DNA of 64,000 nucleotides from Trichomonas vaginalis G3 (Eukaryota > Parabasalia > Trichomonadida > Trichomonadidae). The stretch lies in assembly GCF_026262505.1 (NCBI RefSeq), contig NC_067205.1:15376001-15440000 (forward strand). The letters run 5' to 3'. Position 1 is the stretch's first letter. Each line of letters starts with the position of its first letter. The position numbers and the translations under genes are program-made. Shown piece by piece: positions 9,650 through 20,148 of the stretch. The notes beneath the pieces were generated by a model. That model ran no database searches. It was not told where the DNA came from and saw only the letters and a program-made list of their open reading frames with translations.

Positions 9650-10235
9650 AAATGACCGAAGAAGTTGAAACGGTAGATTTGACACCACAAACAAAAAGTT
9701 CAGAACCATTTGTCAAAACCTGTCAAAGAACTTACAGATGAAGAGAAAAAATTCAATAATAGAAAGTGCCAGGTCTGGAAATACAAACCCTAACTATAAA
9801 GTCACTTTTCATAGAAATGGAACGGCTAGTATCTCAAAAAAGAAACAGACTCTCACAAATAAAATATTTGAAGTCTGAAGGAGCTTCGAGACAACAGATG
9901 GAAAAGTTTACTTCACTGACCAACAGTTCATTATAGAACATCTCATTGACTTAGAGTCGAAATATTCTAAACTTTACAAAACAAACCAAAAGTTGAAAGG
10001 AAAAACAAAAAAAATGGCATATGATATTTATGAAGATGTTGACGACACAACTGTTCTGCAGGTGGGGTAAAACCGAGGAACCGAAAAGTGACGAAAACCG
10101 ATAGAAAGAAGAAAAACCAAAAACTGAAGATAAACCAAAACCAAAGTTTAGTTTCCAAACTAAAACCAAGTAACCTTCATTAGCTGGTATGGGTTGGCGT
10201 CAAAGACTTATGGCAGCAGGTGGTTATGTAAAGTA
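9650..10235 (+). pseudogene. Unknown Maverick gene remains
   Basis: Fossil coding sequence with recognisable stretches such as KVTFHRNGTASISKK and MAYDIYEDVDD and a Lys/Pro/Thr-rich tail. No family recognised. The charged, repetitive tail (alternating KPK and EEK words) suggests a disordered virion or DNA-condensing protein. The gene is broken. Confidence 0.35.
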
Positions 10236-10266
10236 AAGAAAAAAATATTTTTTTATTTTTATAAAA

Positions 10267-10861
10267 ATGCCCCATATAGAATGGATAGAAAATCTGCTAG
10301 AATAAAAGCAGAGTTGCAAAGATATGGTTGGAGAGTTTTCGAAGAAGTTTAAATATAGGAAGGGAAGACCCATAAAGTCTATGACAAATTGTCTGTCTCT
10401 TCGCTACGAAATGGATTTGGAAACAGCACGTGCCAATTAATCCAACAGACTAGAGAGGTTAGAAGAAGAACGTCTTATGGACATGCCTTTCGATGTTAGT
10501 GAACCCTAAGTTGAAGGACATGACGGCTTTGCCAGATTCTACTGGAAACATGACGAACAATTGCATCCTTTGAGAAAGGAAAAAAGGAAAAGGTGAAGAC
10601 GCACACTGCTCCACATGGAAAGAAACAAGATATGCATATGAAAAGTATCGTGAAGTTAGAAGTCAAATTACATCTGGTCGAACCTTTACAGTAAACTTTG
10701 ACGAAGGAAAGAACAAAGAAGGCTTCATGGGAGTACTTGCTGCCATACAAGACGGAAATAAGAAAGGACACAATCTCAAATTGACCATAACAGATTTGGA
10801 TGGTCCACATTTACTATGCACATGGCAATGAACAAACAGCCGCAAAACTTCTTGACGCTTT
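10267..10861 (+). pseudogene. Unknown Maverick gene remains, cut at the junction
   Basis: Fossil coding sequence beginning MPHIEWIENLL and including RTFTVNFDEGKNKEGFMGV and a beta-rich block near 10770-10830. No family recognised. It ends abruptly at the junction with the repeat unit at 10861, so the 3' part of the Maverick has been lost. The gene is broken. Confidence 0.35.
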
Positions 10862-11480
10862 TTAGCCATTTTAAATAATCTTCGGCTTGTTTCAAAAATT
10901 TTTCATTGACATATTTGCGACTATTGAATAAAGTAATACCTGCATTGAAATAGCTAGTGAATCCTTCACACCGACTACACGAATCATTAACTATAATTCC
11001 TGACATATTTTTAAGATCATAATCATATAATTCATCTATGTTTTGGACCACCAATGCATCTCCATCTAAATGTAAAAACCTCTCAAGTTCTGGATGTGCG
11101 TCCGGAAAAAGAAGTCGAATATATGTGTCATAACCAATCAGAAATATCTTAGGAGTTAAATATTGGGGTTTATATGTTTCGATATAGAATTTTGTATTCT
11201 TAATTGGACGAGCGGAAAAGTGTTTTCTATATTTTGATACAAGTTTCGAATTTATTGTTGCAATATAAAAAGAAATATGACGATTTTGATGAGTATTAAT
11301 GATTGCATATATTGCTGGACCTAAATTTAAAAGATCACTTGACCATGCAAATAAAACATTCATTGTTTCAAAGAACTCACCATGAAATCCTTGGATTTCA
11401 ACCGTTGAAGTGTAGCGAAAGATTAGAATTTCAGCGACCACTAAAGCAATGCAATAAAGTTGAAGGATAATATGGAACAT
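10862..11480 (-). pseudogene. GT8 glycosyltransferase, truncated at the Maverick junction
   Basis: Identical to the first 206 residues of the complete gene at 18829-19746, including the N-terminal membrane anchor, the DGD motif and YFNAGI. It stops at the junction with the Maverick remains at 10861/10862, so the last third, with the NDQ and VHFY blocks, is missing. The open frame runs on into Maverick sequence for about 28 foreign residues to 10776; those are not part of the original protein. The promoter-side sequence is intact, so the gene could still be transcribed. Confidence 0.9.
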
Positions 11481-11482
11481 TA

Positions 11483-13340
11483 ATTCAAGTTTTATGAGTG
11501 CTCTCTGAAAGTAAACTACATAATTTATTCATTGGTTAGACATTCTAAATCTTTTTTAATATCGTCTATTATGAATGTTTTTCATACTTTAATGTTCACA
11601 ATTTCTTAAATAAAATATTAAAATTCCCCAAATAATTATATTCACACATTTATTTAATAAAGGAAATATCAAGAAAAAGATCATCACAAATTGAATCATG
11701 AAAAAATAATTTATAACTATTCAATCAAAAGATAGTGAACCATTTATATATGTTTTTAAAATAAATATATAATATGAAGTTTTTGATATACTTATCAAAA
11801 ATTGAATTGAAGCCGACAAAATTTGAGAGGTTATCGATTTTGTAATTTAATCGTTATCGTCTTTTTCTAAACGTGCATTTTTACATTAAAAGCAATGCAA
11901 CTCCAAAATTAATTGGTATTTAGACTTAATTAGGTGCAGACAAACGAAATGCAGTCCAAATATTTTGGTGATATATGAATTACATAAATTTAGGGAAATT
12001 GAAATTATATTCTTTTTAAATTTTTAGGAAAACAGATTTATAGAATTGTTTAAGTCATCAAAATAATGCAGACTTAGGTCAAATTTTCCAAATTTAATCA
12101 TTTGCAAGACTTTCAAGCGACTTCAAAATGTCGAAATATAAGTCCAAAAATAAAATTACGATTACAGTCTATCCTCAATTATTATCACGCTAATTATTGA
12201 GTGACCCATGCGTTCGTATGTATGTAATACCTTTTAAAAAGGAGATGAGAGAGATAAACTACATTTACAATTTAAATCTGATGTATTTACTTGTTACATT
12301 TACAAATGTAAATGTTTCTCGTAATGTTTACATTTTGTAAGTATAACGAATAAAAATGACGCACTTTTTTTACAAAGTCAAATTATTGTTCGATTTTTGC
12401 AGCTTGTAAACGATTAATTGTATAAAGCAATTGATATTAGCACGACATAACTGAATAATTCTAATATTGAAATCAAAAGCCCTTAAAATATCATGATATT
12501 TTAATTTCATAACAAATCTAGGAGACTATTTGATGAAAACATATCCGAGTGGGTTTTGTTGTATTATATAACTTGTTATTGACTTCTTAGCTTTCCAAAT
12601 TTTTTTCGATAATGAGAAAACGAATGAAAAATCAACATTTGGTCCATTTAAAATTTGATTTGTTTACATTTTTTTTACTTTTTGAATTTCAATTTATATT
12701 TTCCTCAAGAAATACTTTAGATTTTAAGAAACTAAATCATATAATCTACTAAGAAAATATATTAAATCCTATAATACTCAAAGTTTTGTGATAAATCCGA
12801 TCTTTTTTATTTTACTTTTATTATGTTTTTGCAAACTTAAGGTCCTCACTAGGTAAAACATAATACTCTTTGAAGTTAAGTATTTTCACAAAGAGAGGAC
12901 CAACAATATCAAAATATTGAATAAAGATTTGTATTATTTTATTTATTTTTAAGAACATGTTTAAGAACCCTCATTATCTCCACGAATATTGCATATTTTT
13001 CTATTCTAAGACCACCAAAATTACGTTTTAATATAGAAAATAACATATTTATGTGATGCTAAAGTCGAAGTCCTTAAAAAATTAGTGTTAAACATCCATT
13101 TCTTACAAAATTGAAGAAATATATGTAAAATATAACACATAATTTAGTTATTTGACTCAATTATTAGTTATGCAATATCAGTTGTGTTTATATCTGCGTT
13201 ATATCACGAGATGCATTGAATTGTCATAATTAGATCACCGTAAATCTTATCAATTTTTGATACACTTCCGGTGAAAAATTTAGCCTTGACAATAGGATGA
13301 AATATATTGTAAAAAAATAAATTTTAGATTTTGAAGTTTA
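11483..13340. other. Non-coding spacer of the repeat unit, with left inverted repeat
   Basis: About 1.9 kb of AT-rich DNA between the divergent GT8 and helical-protein genes. It holds the left inverted repeat at 11830-11882. A short inverted pair ggtcctc (12841) / gaggacc (12894) lies in the last 500 bases. No gene of any length is supported. The same spacer recurs at 19749, 28012 and 36271. Confidence 0.6.
11830..11882 (+). repeat. Left inverted repeat of the MULE block, copy 1
   Basis: A 53-base sequence that is the exact reverse complement of 18139-18191. Together they bracket the 6.36-kb block with the MULE transposase, so they are the best candidates for the MULE ends. No matching 9-11-bp duplication was seen next to the pair (atttgagag on the left, gacgacgat on the right). 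The right copy is followed by a second, slightly different copy of its outer 25 bases. Confidence 0.65.
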
Positions 13341-13345
13341 TCATT
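13341..13345 (+). promoter_or_regulatory. Initiator-like TCATT, 10 bases before the helical-protein ATG
   Basis: TCA(+1)TT fits the trichomonad initiator consensus TCA(+1)Y(T/A), with the A at 13343 and the ATG at 13353. The spacing is in the usual 5-20 base range for this organism group. The same site is present in every copy. Confidence 0.5.
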
Positions 13346-13352
13346 TCGAATA

Positions 13353-14468
13353 ATGAAATATAAACAATACAAATTTTCTGTCGTTTCGAGATTCATAAAT
13401 GATCGGAATCTTCCAGCTCCGACTGAAATAGAACTTTCGGAAGCTAATTTTCAAGACGAATCTTCTTTATTAAGATTTATTTTGGATATCCCTAAGGATT
13501 TAAGCTTTTCCATTGACTCATATTCAATGAATCTTTTGATACATTTCATTATCGAGCAATCTACACAAAATGAAACAATATTAAAATTCACAATTCAAAA
13601 TATCACTTCTTCGAATATCTTTCAAATAGATTTGATACTACTGGAAAATTTATTCGAATATTTATCGCATTATATTAACAAGATTTTTTTCATTTTTTCA
13701 TTAAAATTAATTCATTTTAAAGCTTTAGATAACATACAATACCTTTATTTATCAACATTTTCCGATCAATATGATGAGATATTACGTTTCATAAGCAGCA
13801 GTGACAATTCTCTCTATATCATCGATACATTTATTGCTTTGATTAAAAACAATATTCTTGACGTTGAATTCTTCCAAAACGCAGTTTTACTCAAGAAAGA
13901 AATTTTTTCTAGTATTATTGAGTACGAAAATCAATATTCAACTTATGCAATTGCAAATTTCTTTACAAAATTATTAAAATATTACCCAGGATATGCAACT
14001 GCTCTTCCATGTTCGGATATACTAATATCAAATTATTTCAACTTTTTTAATGACGTGAATTCAATTATAAATAACGAAGATTTTGTTTATCTTCTCAAAT
14101 TTATAGTTTTATTTTATAAAGCAGTCGATATAACATCTGAGATGGCTTTAGAATTCATAAAAACACTTGAAATTCTGCGAAGTCTTTCTCCTCACTATTC
14201 ATTTACAGAGTATGTAGTTCAGGGGTATTATTGTGTACTTCCTCTTATACCCATGCAAATTTAATCTACCGATTTTTTAAATTCACATGAATTTTTAATT
14301 AATTATGCAATTGAGAATTCAAATCTTCACAAATATTTGAAATTATATTCCAGATGTTTCCGCAGATTTGATAGCGATGAAATATTCAAAAATGTTTTTC
14401 ATATCTTAAACCTTGTAGAAGTTACAACAGAATATTTATCAGAAAATCAGGATCTTTCTGAGAAATAA
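13353..14468 (+). CDS. Helical hypothetical protein, copy 1 (303 residues, then in-frame UAA and 67 more codons)
   Basis: The first frame runs 13353-14264 and gives 303 residues rich in Ile, Leu, Phe, Ser and Asn, with regularly spaced hydrophobic positions as in an alpha-helical solenoid. No catalytic motif, signal peptide or clear membrane segment is seen. The stop TAA at 14262-14264 is followed without frame change by 67 coding-like codons ending at TAA 14466-14468, with the same composition. So the ancestral protein was probably about 371 residues long and one nonsense change was fixed before the array amplified; read-through is the alternative. It sits inside the inverted-repeat block with the transposase, so it may be a transposon accessory protein or a captured host gene. 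I do not recognise the family. Confidence 0.65.
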
Positions 14469-14504
14469 ATCTTTATTTGCAACGATATCCTAACGAGGGT
14501 TAAT

Positions 14505-14862
14505 TTAATTTTTATTTTTTATTTCAAGTTTGAGTAAACTTTCAAGATAATCTATATAAGCCTTTTGATGTTCTTCATCTAGATTCTTGTTTAATATGTG
14601 ATGAATTTGATTTTTTTTTTGAAAATTCAAGATAAAATTCTTTTTTATCTTGATCAACAACATGAACAATTCGAGTACAGCGTAACATTTCATCAATATT
14701 TTCTGTTTTCTTCGTTTCTAGATATTTTTCAAATATTTCTTGCGGAATCTCATTTTGATATACCCATTTATTTTTTTCCGGATGCTGATCTTTGTACTTA
14801 ACGAAATATTGCTTGACTATTCGCTCAGAAACAACATATTCGATCTCTTTTCTCTTTCTCAT
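14505..14862 (-). CDS. Chromodomain-like small protein, antisense in the MULE block, copy 1
   Basis: From ATG 14862 the first frame gives 95 residues. Residues 7-50 read like a chromodomain: EYVVSERIV, then YFVKYKDQ, then PEKNKWV, then a helix EIFEKYLE. In chromodomains these are the first strand, the KWKG strand, the W-containing strand and the closing helix. A beta-rich block follows (TRIVHVVDQDKKEFYLEF, 63-80). At a run of nine A (T on the plus strand, about 14612-14620) the frame changes, and a second frame continues with a helical tail to 14505; both halves look coding, so either a slip at the A run or an ancient frameshift separates them. A TCACA initiator-like site precedes the ATG by 10 bases. 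Chromodomains bind methylated histone tails; on a transposon they can guide insertion. Confidence 0.55.
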
Positions 14863-14870
14863 TGAATATT

Positions 14871-14875
14871 TGTGA
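14871..14875 (-). promoter_or_regulatory. Initiator-like TCACA before the chromodomain-like gene
   Basis: On the minus strand TCA(+1)CA fits TCA(+1)Y(T/A), with the A at 14873 and the start codon at 14862. Present in all copies. Confidence 0.45.
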
Positions 14876-15087
14876 CACTTTTGAATTCAATCAAATCAAA
14901 AATATTTGAAATTGCTAGAATTTTTTTTCTTTCTCATGAATATTTGAAATGACTCAAAAGGAAAACTCGTTCGATTCAATTCAATTTTGAATCAGAATTT
15001 TTTAAGGACCAATAAATCAAATTATGTTAAGAAAATCTTTTTTTAACTCAGAGTATCAAAAGTACGTTAAACCTTCAATTTTATCTC

Positions 15088-16953
15088 ATGTCGGAAAGCG
15101 AACCGACAATAGTGGAAGAGAATCAAACTATATCAGTATCCATCCAAGCTATTGTTGATGAAGAAAAAGGAGATGGAGCTGATATGCTTGATTTAATTCA
15201 AAATGAATTGAATTCTCGTAAAAAATTGAAATATAGAATGGAAATACCTGAAAATTCCCCAATTCCAATTCTCAAGGAAAGATATAGCAAATTAAAATTT
15301 ACAGATCCTACAGAAGCTGCTATATTTATTGCAAAAGATTCATATAATTCTTTTTATCCATTAAATTTTGAGCAAGGAAAAAAGTTTCGTTGTCCTAACT
15401 GCCAATTTTGCATGGAGCTTGTAAAGACTCATGAAAATGGTCAACTTTTCTTCATTCCAGTAATTAAACACGAGCATAGAGCAAAGCAATGCAAGCCGAG
15501 TAACAATATACCAAAAATTCTTAAGTTGCAAGCAGGAAAAAAAGTCTATGAATTAGCAAATTCTGATAATGTTCCTCAATGCAAAGAAATTTTTGCAAAA
15601 GAATTGAATATTCCCAATGCAACTTATACGATGTTCCATAATATAGTAAATAAACTTAAAGGAACCACAAAGGGGGATAGAATTCAATCTTACAATTATT
15701 TCTCAACAATTTTTTCAATCATAAACAAAATCGAACAAGGATTCTGCGAAATGATTTTAGTTAAAGAAGTTAACAATGAAATTGAATTGCATACATTTAA
15801 GAAAGGTGATGAATTACCTGAAAATTCAAAAGACTTTCAAATTTATTCATTTATTGTAATTCCTCCAATAACTCATTTTTACATGCAAACACAAGCTTTT
15901 TGCGGAATAATTCAAATTGATGGAACATTTTTATTTTGTATTAAAAAAGGAAACTTACTCATTATTGGTACACCTGCACCAAATAATAGACTTATCCCTA
16001 TTGCATTTGCATGGTCTGTTAGTGAAAATACGATAACAATTAAGGATATGCTCACTAAATTGAAATCTTTTATTCCACCAAGCAGATTCAAGAATATTTA
16101 TTCCGATCAAGGTCCGGCAATTATAGCTGCTGTTAGAGAATCAGGCTTTTCTTGCGATCATAAATTTTGCTTACGTCATTTTGCAACAAAAAGGGAATAC
16201 ATCAATGTCTATTCCGAAATTGTTGAAGTCGCTTACGCAGACCATCCTCAAAAACGAATTGACTTGATTAAAAAGTTAGAAACTCGTTTACAAGAGGAAT
16301 ATCCAAACCGCGAAAATAATCAGGATCTCTTTAAGTACTTAGATAGTATTAACCCATTTGAAGGATTCGCTGACTACACCGCTGGCATACTCACAACATC
16401 TCTTATTGAATCCCTTAATGCCGAAATTAAAGATAAATGGGATACATATGAACCCGCCGAACTAATTATCCGTCTCATTGAACATGAATTCAATCTTGTT
16501 AAAAATGTTTTTTTAACAGGTGATTTTAAATCAGATAATATTATCAAAAATCTAAATGAAACTTTGAAACATTCAGATATGTTTAGCTCGGTATTATATG
16601 ATCCAATTCAATAATTATATTATGCAACTTTTGGTCGCTATACATATTGCGTAAAAATTATGTCAGATTCACAATATTCATGCACATGTAAGCACATCGA
16701 ATTATACGGATTACCTTGTATTCATGTAATCGCCGTATTGAATCACTTTTCGAACAAAAATCTTCTTAAAAATTTGAATGATGCAGTTCATGCTCGCTTC
16801 AAATGTTCAGAGTTTATGACTCCTGTGGAAGATTTAATGAAATTTTATGTTGACCAAGCATCTTTAAAAATTCCCGGAATAAATTTCAACCTGGGAGAGA
16901 TTGAAAAATTAAGGGGAAAAAGGACTAGGATTAAAGCATTTTACGAAAAGTGA
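15088..16953 (+). CDS. MULE transposase, copy 1 (508 residues, in-frame UAA, then SWIM finger)
   Basis: Mutator-like transposase. Residues 100-135 hold a Cys/His cluster (CPNCQFC ... HEH ... C), likely the N-terminal zinc finger. The MULE catalytic core follows: IDGTF with Asp278, SDQGP with Asp340, the CDHKFCLRHF zinc-knuckle-like block at 356-365, and TTSLIESLNAE with Glu441, giving a DDE triad. The frame ends at TAA 16612-16614. The same frame then continues for 15 coding-like codons to an ATG at 16660 and a 97-codon tail with a SWIM zinc finger, C8-x-C10-x9-C20-x-H22, which in MULEs is the normal C-terminus of the same protein. So a single UAA splits an otherwise complete transposase. Copy 1 also has three extra T, adding a Phe at residue 475-ish. 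Confidence 0.9.
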
Positions 16954-18828
16954 TGCTGTGTTGTTAGTTATTTATTTACTTTTTTTAATATTTTTTAAAA
17001 AAATAAAAGAAAATTCAAATAATTTTGTATCTCCCATGATATATCGACCCACGAGTACTAATGTGGCTATAATTAGAGATTGCAACTCTATTATGATCAT
17101 AGTCCGGTGATATACAATAAGATTCAAATTTTGAAAGAATTAAATTAATAAAATCCCGGTGAAAAAAATAAAAACAGCTTCTAAAAGTATAGTTATCTTA
17201 AAATACGAACTTCAACACAAGTTTTTTGATCCAATAGAAAATTGAATTCTTTGAATAAATAAAATATTTTATGTATTAACATATTAAATTTCCTAATTAT
17301 TTTTTCTTCTTGGGAAAATTTTTGAATTCGAATAGAAAATTCAATAAATTGAAATTGGGTTGAAAGAATTCTCCATATTAACTTGTCATATATTTCAGAT
17401 CATATAAATTAAGTTAATTAAATTTTTTAAAAACCTTAATAGGATAAAAAAAAGAATTTACACTCTCTCACTTTGAAAACGTAGAAAATGCCAATCTATT
17501 GGTATACATTTTAGTTTTGTTAAGTTTACAAAACAATTACTCTAGATTTTAAAGATTTATCAAGAATTTAGAGAATATCCTTCTCAAAACAACTTCAATA
17601 GCGAAGGATTAGTATTGAATCGGATTTGTAACATAATTATAGTACATTACAATACAATTTCTCCGACTTTTAAATATTTTTGAAATATTTACAAAATATG
17701 CTCTTTCTATCATCGATACTTTAATACAGAGCAAATTTAGTAAATGTCATCACGTTATTTTTTCATAAATCGTTTTCGAACTTTTGAAATATTTATTTTA
17801 AACCAGTTTTCTACATTTAATATGTGAATTATATCAAAAGTAGATGGGCGATACTTGTAAATCTATTTAAACTATTAGTTTGCTATTATTGAAGAACTTT
17901 ATAATTTTTTTTTCTTATGTATGGAATTAAAGATAATTTTGCTGATTCCAACTGGTTTTTCTATATGAGTTAAATATGCCAAGTGAAATTGGACTTGCCA
18001 ATATTGTAAATTGAAGTATGGACTATATATCGATTTTCATTGATTGATGAATAACTCGGAGTAATGTAATTGTTGATAATGAAAAATAGTTTTCAATTGC
18101 TGGTAAGGGCCAATGTATGTTCAATAGCTCCGAAAGCAAAAAATGCACGTTTAGAAAAAGACGATAACGATTAAATTACAAAATCGATAACGACGACGAT
18201 TAAATTACAAAATCAATAATGACCCGAAAATTAACGTTCTAATATTGTGATTTCTTTCCTGAGTTGCTTCATTTCCCTGCGAATTATCGAATAAAATCAA
18301 TTTTTCATAGCCACAACGGATAAATTGTTAAAATTATTAATCTTTTTTTTTAATCTAGCCATTTTTCCATTGCAATGCTTAAATTATAATTCTGTTTAGT
18401 ATGTTAATCTGGTAATCATCATAGAAGTTAAAAGTGTTGCATTTAAAACTCCTCTAAAAAATAATCTTTTCACCATTGTTTTAAATACAAGAAAATATCT
18501 CGCGATCATATTTTCCTCACATAGTATTTATATATTTGTTGGATTTCCAATGACTATCATTTGAAATGTAAAAATTCTTTTCGATTAATTCTGAAAGATA
18601 TTTTCACAACTTTGATCTAGATCATGGCATGCAATTTTATGAGAAAATATAAAGTGATCTCAAAAATTTAAGAAATAATCCAAAAATTGAAACCGTGAGG
18701 GGATTTTTAATTTTTAAACTATTTTAAATTAAATTTTAGTAATATTTAAGTTCACATATAATAGAGATAACATAGTAGTTTGGAATTTAGATGCTACAAG
18801 GCTGATAGTCAAAATGGTCAAGGTATAA
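16954..18828. other. Non-coding spacer between transposase and GT8 gene, with right inverted repeat
   Basis: AT-rich, no supported gene. Contains the right inverted repeat of the MULE block at 18139-18191. The 1.2 kb between the transposase stop and that repeat shows no coding signal. The spacer between the repeat and the GT8 stop is 637 bases and also empty. The same stretch recurs in copies 2 and 3. Confidence 0.6.
18139..18191 (-). repeat. Right inverted repeat of the MULE block, copy 1
   Basis: Exact reverse complement of 11830-11882. Immediately to its right a degenerate duplicate of the outer part (cgattaaattacaaaatc, 18199-18216) follows, a small tandem duplication at the element end. 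Confidence 0.65.
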
Positions 18829-19746
18829 TTACTTAGGAATGAACTCTTCACATATAGATATGTTTCGACTTTCACTCCACAGAAGAGGTTGTTCTTTGTA
18901 ATAATTATAGTAACAATTCCATAGTTTGTGAGCTGCATATGATTTATCCTTACATTTTTTGTTATAGGGTTTACAGTATTCAATTTTATAAAAATGAACA
19001 ATTTTAGTTTTGTTACAAAATTTCGTTAGGTTATATTCATTGTATTCTTGAGGAAACGTTATTTTCGAATGCTCAAATAGTTTATTTAAGACAGTTTGAT
19101 CATTGAACCACGTTGGTTTATTCTTGTTTAGCCATTTTAAATAATCTTCGGCTTGTTTCAAAAATTTTTCATTGACATATTTGCGACTATTGAATAAAGT
19201 AATACCTGCATTGAAATAGCTAGTGAATCCTTCACACCGACTACACGAATCATTAACTATAATTCCTGACATATTTTTAAGATCATAATCATATAATTCA
19301 TCTATGTTTTGGACCACCAATGCATCTCCATCTAAATGTAAAAACCTCTCAAGTTCTGGATGTGCGTCCGGAAAAAGAAGTCGAATATATGTGTCATAAC
19401 CAATCAGAAATATCTTAGGAGTTAAATATTGGGGTTTATATGTTTCGATATAGAATTTTGTATTCTTAATTGGACGAGCGGAAAAGTGTTTTCTATATTT
19501 TGATACAAGTTTCGAATTTATTGTTGCAATATAAAAAGAAATATGACGATTTTGATGAGTATTAATGATTGCATATATTGCTGGACCTAAATTTAAAAGA
19601 TCACTTGACCATGCAAATAAAACATTCATTGTTTCAAAGAACTCACCATGAAATCCTTGGATTTCAACCGTTGAAGTGTAGCGAAAGATTAGAATTTCAG
19701 CGACCACTAAAGCAATGCAATAAAGTTGAAGGATAATATGGAACAT
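18829..19746 (-). CDS. GT8-family glycosyltransferase, copy 1
   Basis: A 305-residue type II membrane or secreted glycosyltransferase. Residues 3-21 are a hydrophobic signal anchor (IILQLYCIALVVAEILIF). The catalytic part shows GT8 features in order: FLHLDGDALVV with the metal- and nucleotide-sugar-binding DGD at 139-141, YFNAGI at 177-182, FNDQ at 214-217 and VHFY at 250-253. GT8 enzymes transfer glucose, galactose or related sugars from UDP-sugars in the Golgi or to glycogenin-type acceptors. The anchor points to the secretory pathway, where the surface lipoglycan and glycoproteins are made; that role is inference. An initiator-like TCATA (19759-19763) lies 14 bases before the start. The gene lies outside the MULE inverted repeats, between two MULE blocks. 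Confidence 0.85.
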   Translation of the reverse strand: MFHIILQLYCIALVVAEILIFRYTSTVEIQGFHGEFFETMNVLFAWSSDLLNLGPAIYAIINTHQNRHISFYIATINSKLVSKYRKHFSARPIKNTKFYIETYKPQYLTPKIFLIGYDTYIRLLFPDAHPELERFLHLDGDALVVQNIDELYDYDLKNMSGIIVNDSCSRCEGFTSYFNAGITLFNSRKYVNEKFLKQAEDYLKWLNKNKPTWFNDQTVLNKLFEHSKITFPQEYNEYNLTKFCNKTKIVHFYKIEYCKPYNKKCKDKSYAAHKLWNCYYNYYKEQPLLWSESRNISICEEFIPK

Positions 19747-19758
19747 TAATTCAAGTTT

Positions 19759-19763
19759 TATGA
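19759..19763 (-). promoter_or_regulatory. Initiator-like TCATA before the GT8 gene
   Basis: On the minus strand TCA(+1)TA fits the trichomonad initiator consensus; the A is at 19761 and the ATG at 19746. Present in every copy of the unit, including the truncated gene at 10862-11480. Confidence 0.5.
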
Positions 19764-20095
19764 GTGCTCTCTGAAAGTAAACTACATAATTTATTCATTG
19801 GTTAGACATTCTAAATCTTTTTTAATATCGTCTATTATGAATGTTTTTCATACTTTAATGTTCACAATTTCTTAAATAAAATATTAAAATTCCCCAAATA
19901 ATTATATTCACACATTTATTTAATAAAGGAAATATCAAGAAAAAGATCATCACAAATTGAATCATGAAAAAATAATTTATAACTATTCAATCAAAAGATA
20001 GTGAACCATTTATATATGTTTTTAAAATAAATATATAATATGAAGTTTTTGATATACTTATCAAAAATTGAATTGAAGCCGACAAAATTTGAGAG

Positions 20096-20148
20096 GTTAT
20101 CGATTTTGTAATTTAATCGTTATCGTCTTTTTCTAAACGTGCATTTTT
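20096..20148 (+). repeat. Left inverted repeat, copy 2
   Basis: Same 53-base sequence as 11830-11882; pairs with 26403-26455. Confidence 0.65.

Larger units (their letters stand above)
4117..10861. mobile_element. Old Polinton/Maverick, incomplete and heavily broken
   Basis: A fossil Polinton/Maverick of the trichomonad type. Recognisable parts in order: DNA adenine methyltransferase (+), two small virion-type genes (+), a virion-like protein (-), a phage-like tail fibre (+), integrase (-), and several unknown genes (+). PolB, packaging ATPase and a major capsid gene are not found, so the element is incomplete. It has many breaks, more than a dozen. The right end abuts the repeat unit inside the GT8 gene at 10861/10862 without a recognisable terminal repeat. 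The left end is at or after the A run at 4092-4116. The neighbouring repeat-unit piece suffers from the same kind of dense small indels, so the amount of damage is a poor guide to age. Confidence 0.8.

Noticed and set aside
10776-10861. C-terminal extension of the truncated GT8 frame
   Set aside because: These codons lie in Maverick sequence read by chance after the junction.
14598-14801. Open frame on the plus strand opposite the chromodomain-like gene, repeated in each copy
   Set aside because: Its sequence is low-complexity Phe/Leu/Asp and is the mirror of the better-supported minus-strand gene.
14262-16614. Reassigned UAA codon as explanation for the two in-frame stops
   Set aside because: Many other genes in the window end with UAA at sensible places, and trichomonads use the standard code.
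18729-19001. Minus-strand open frame overlapping the 3' end of GT8, repeated in copies 2 and 3
   Set aside because: Shadow frame of the GT8 gene; hydrophobic low-complexity product.
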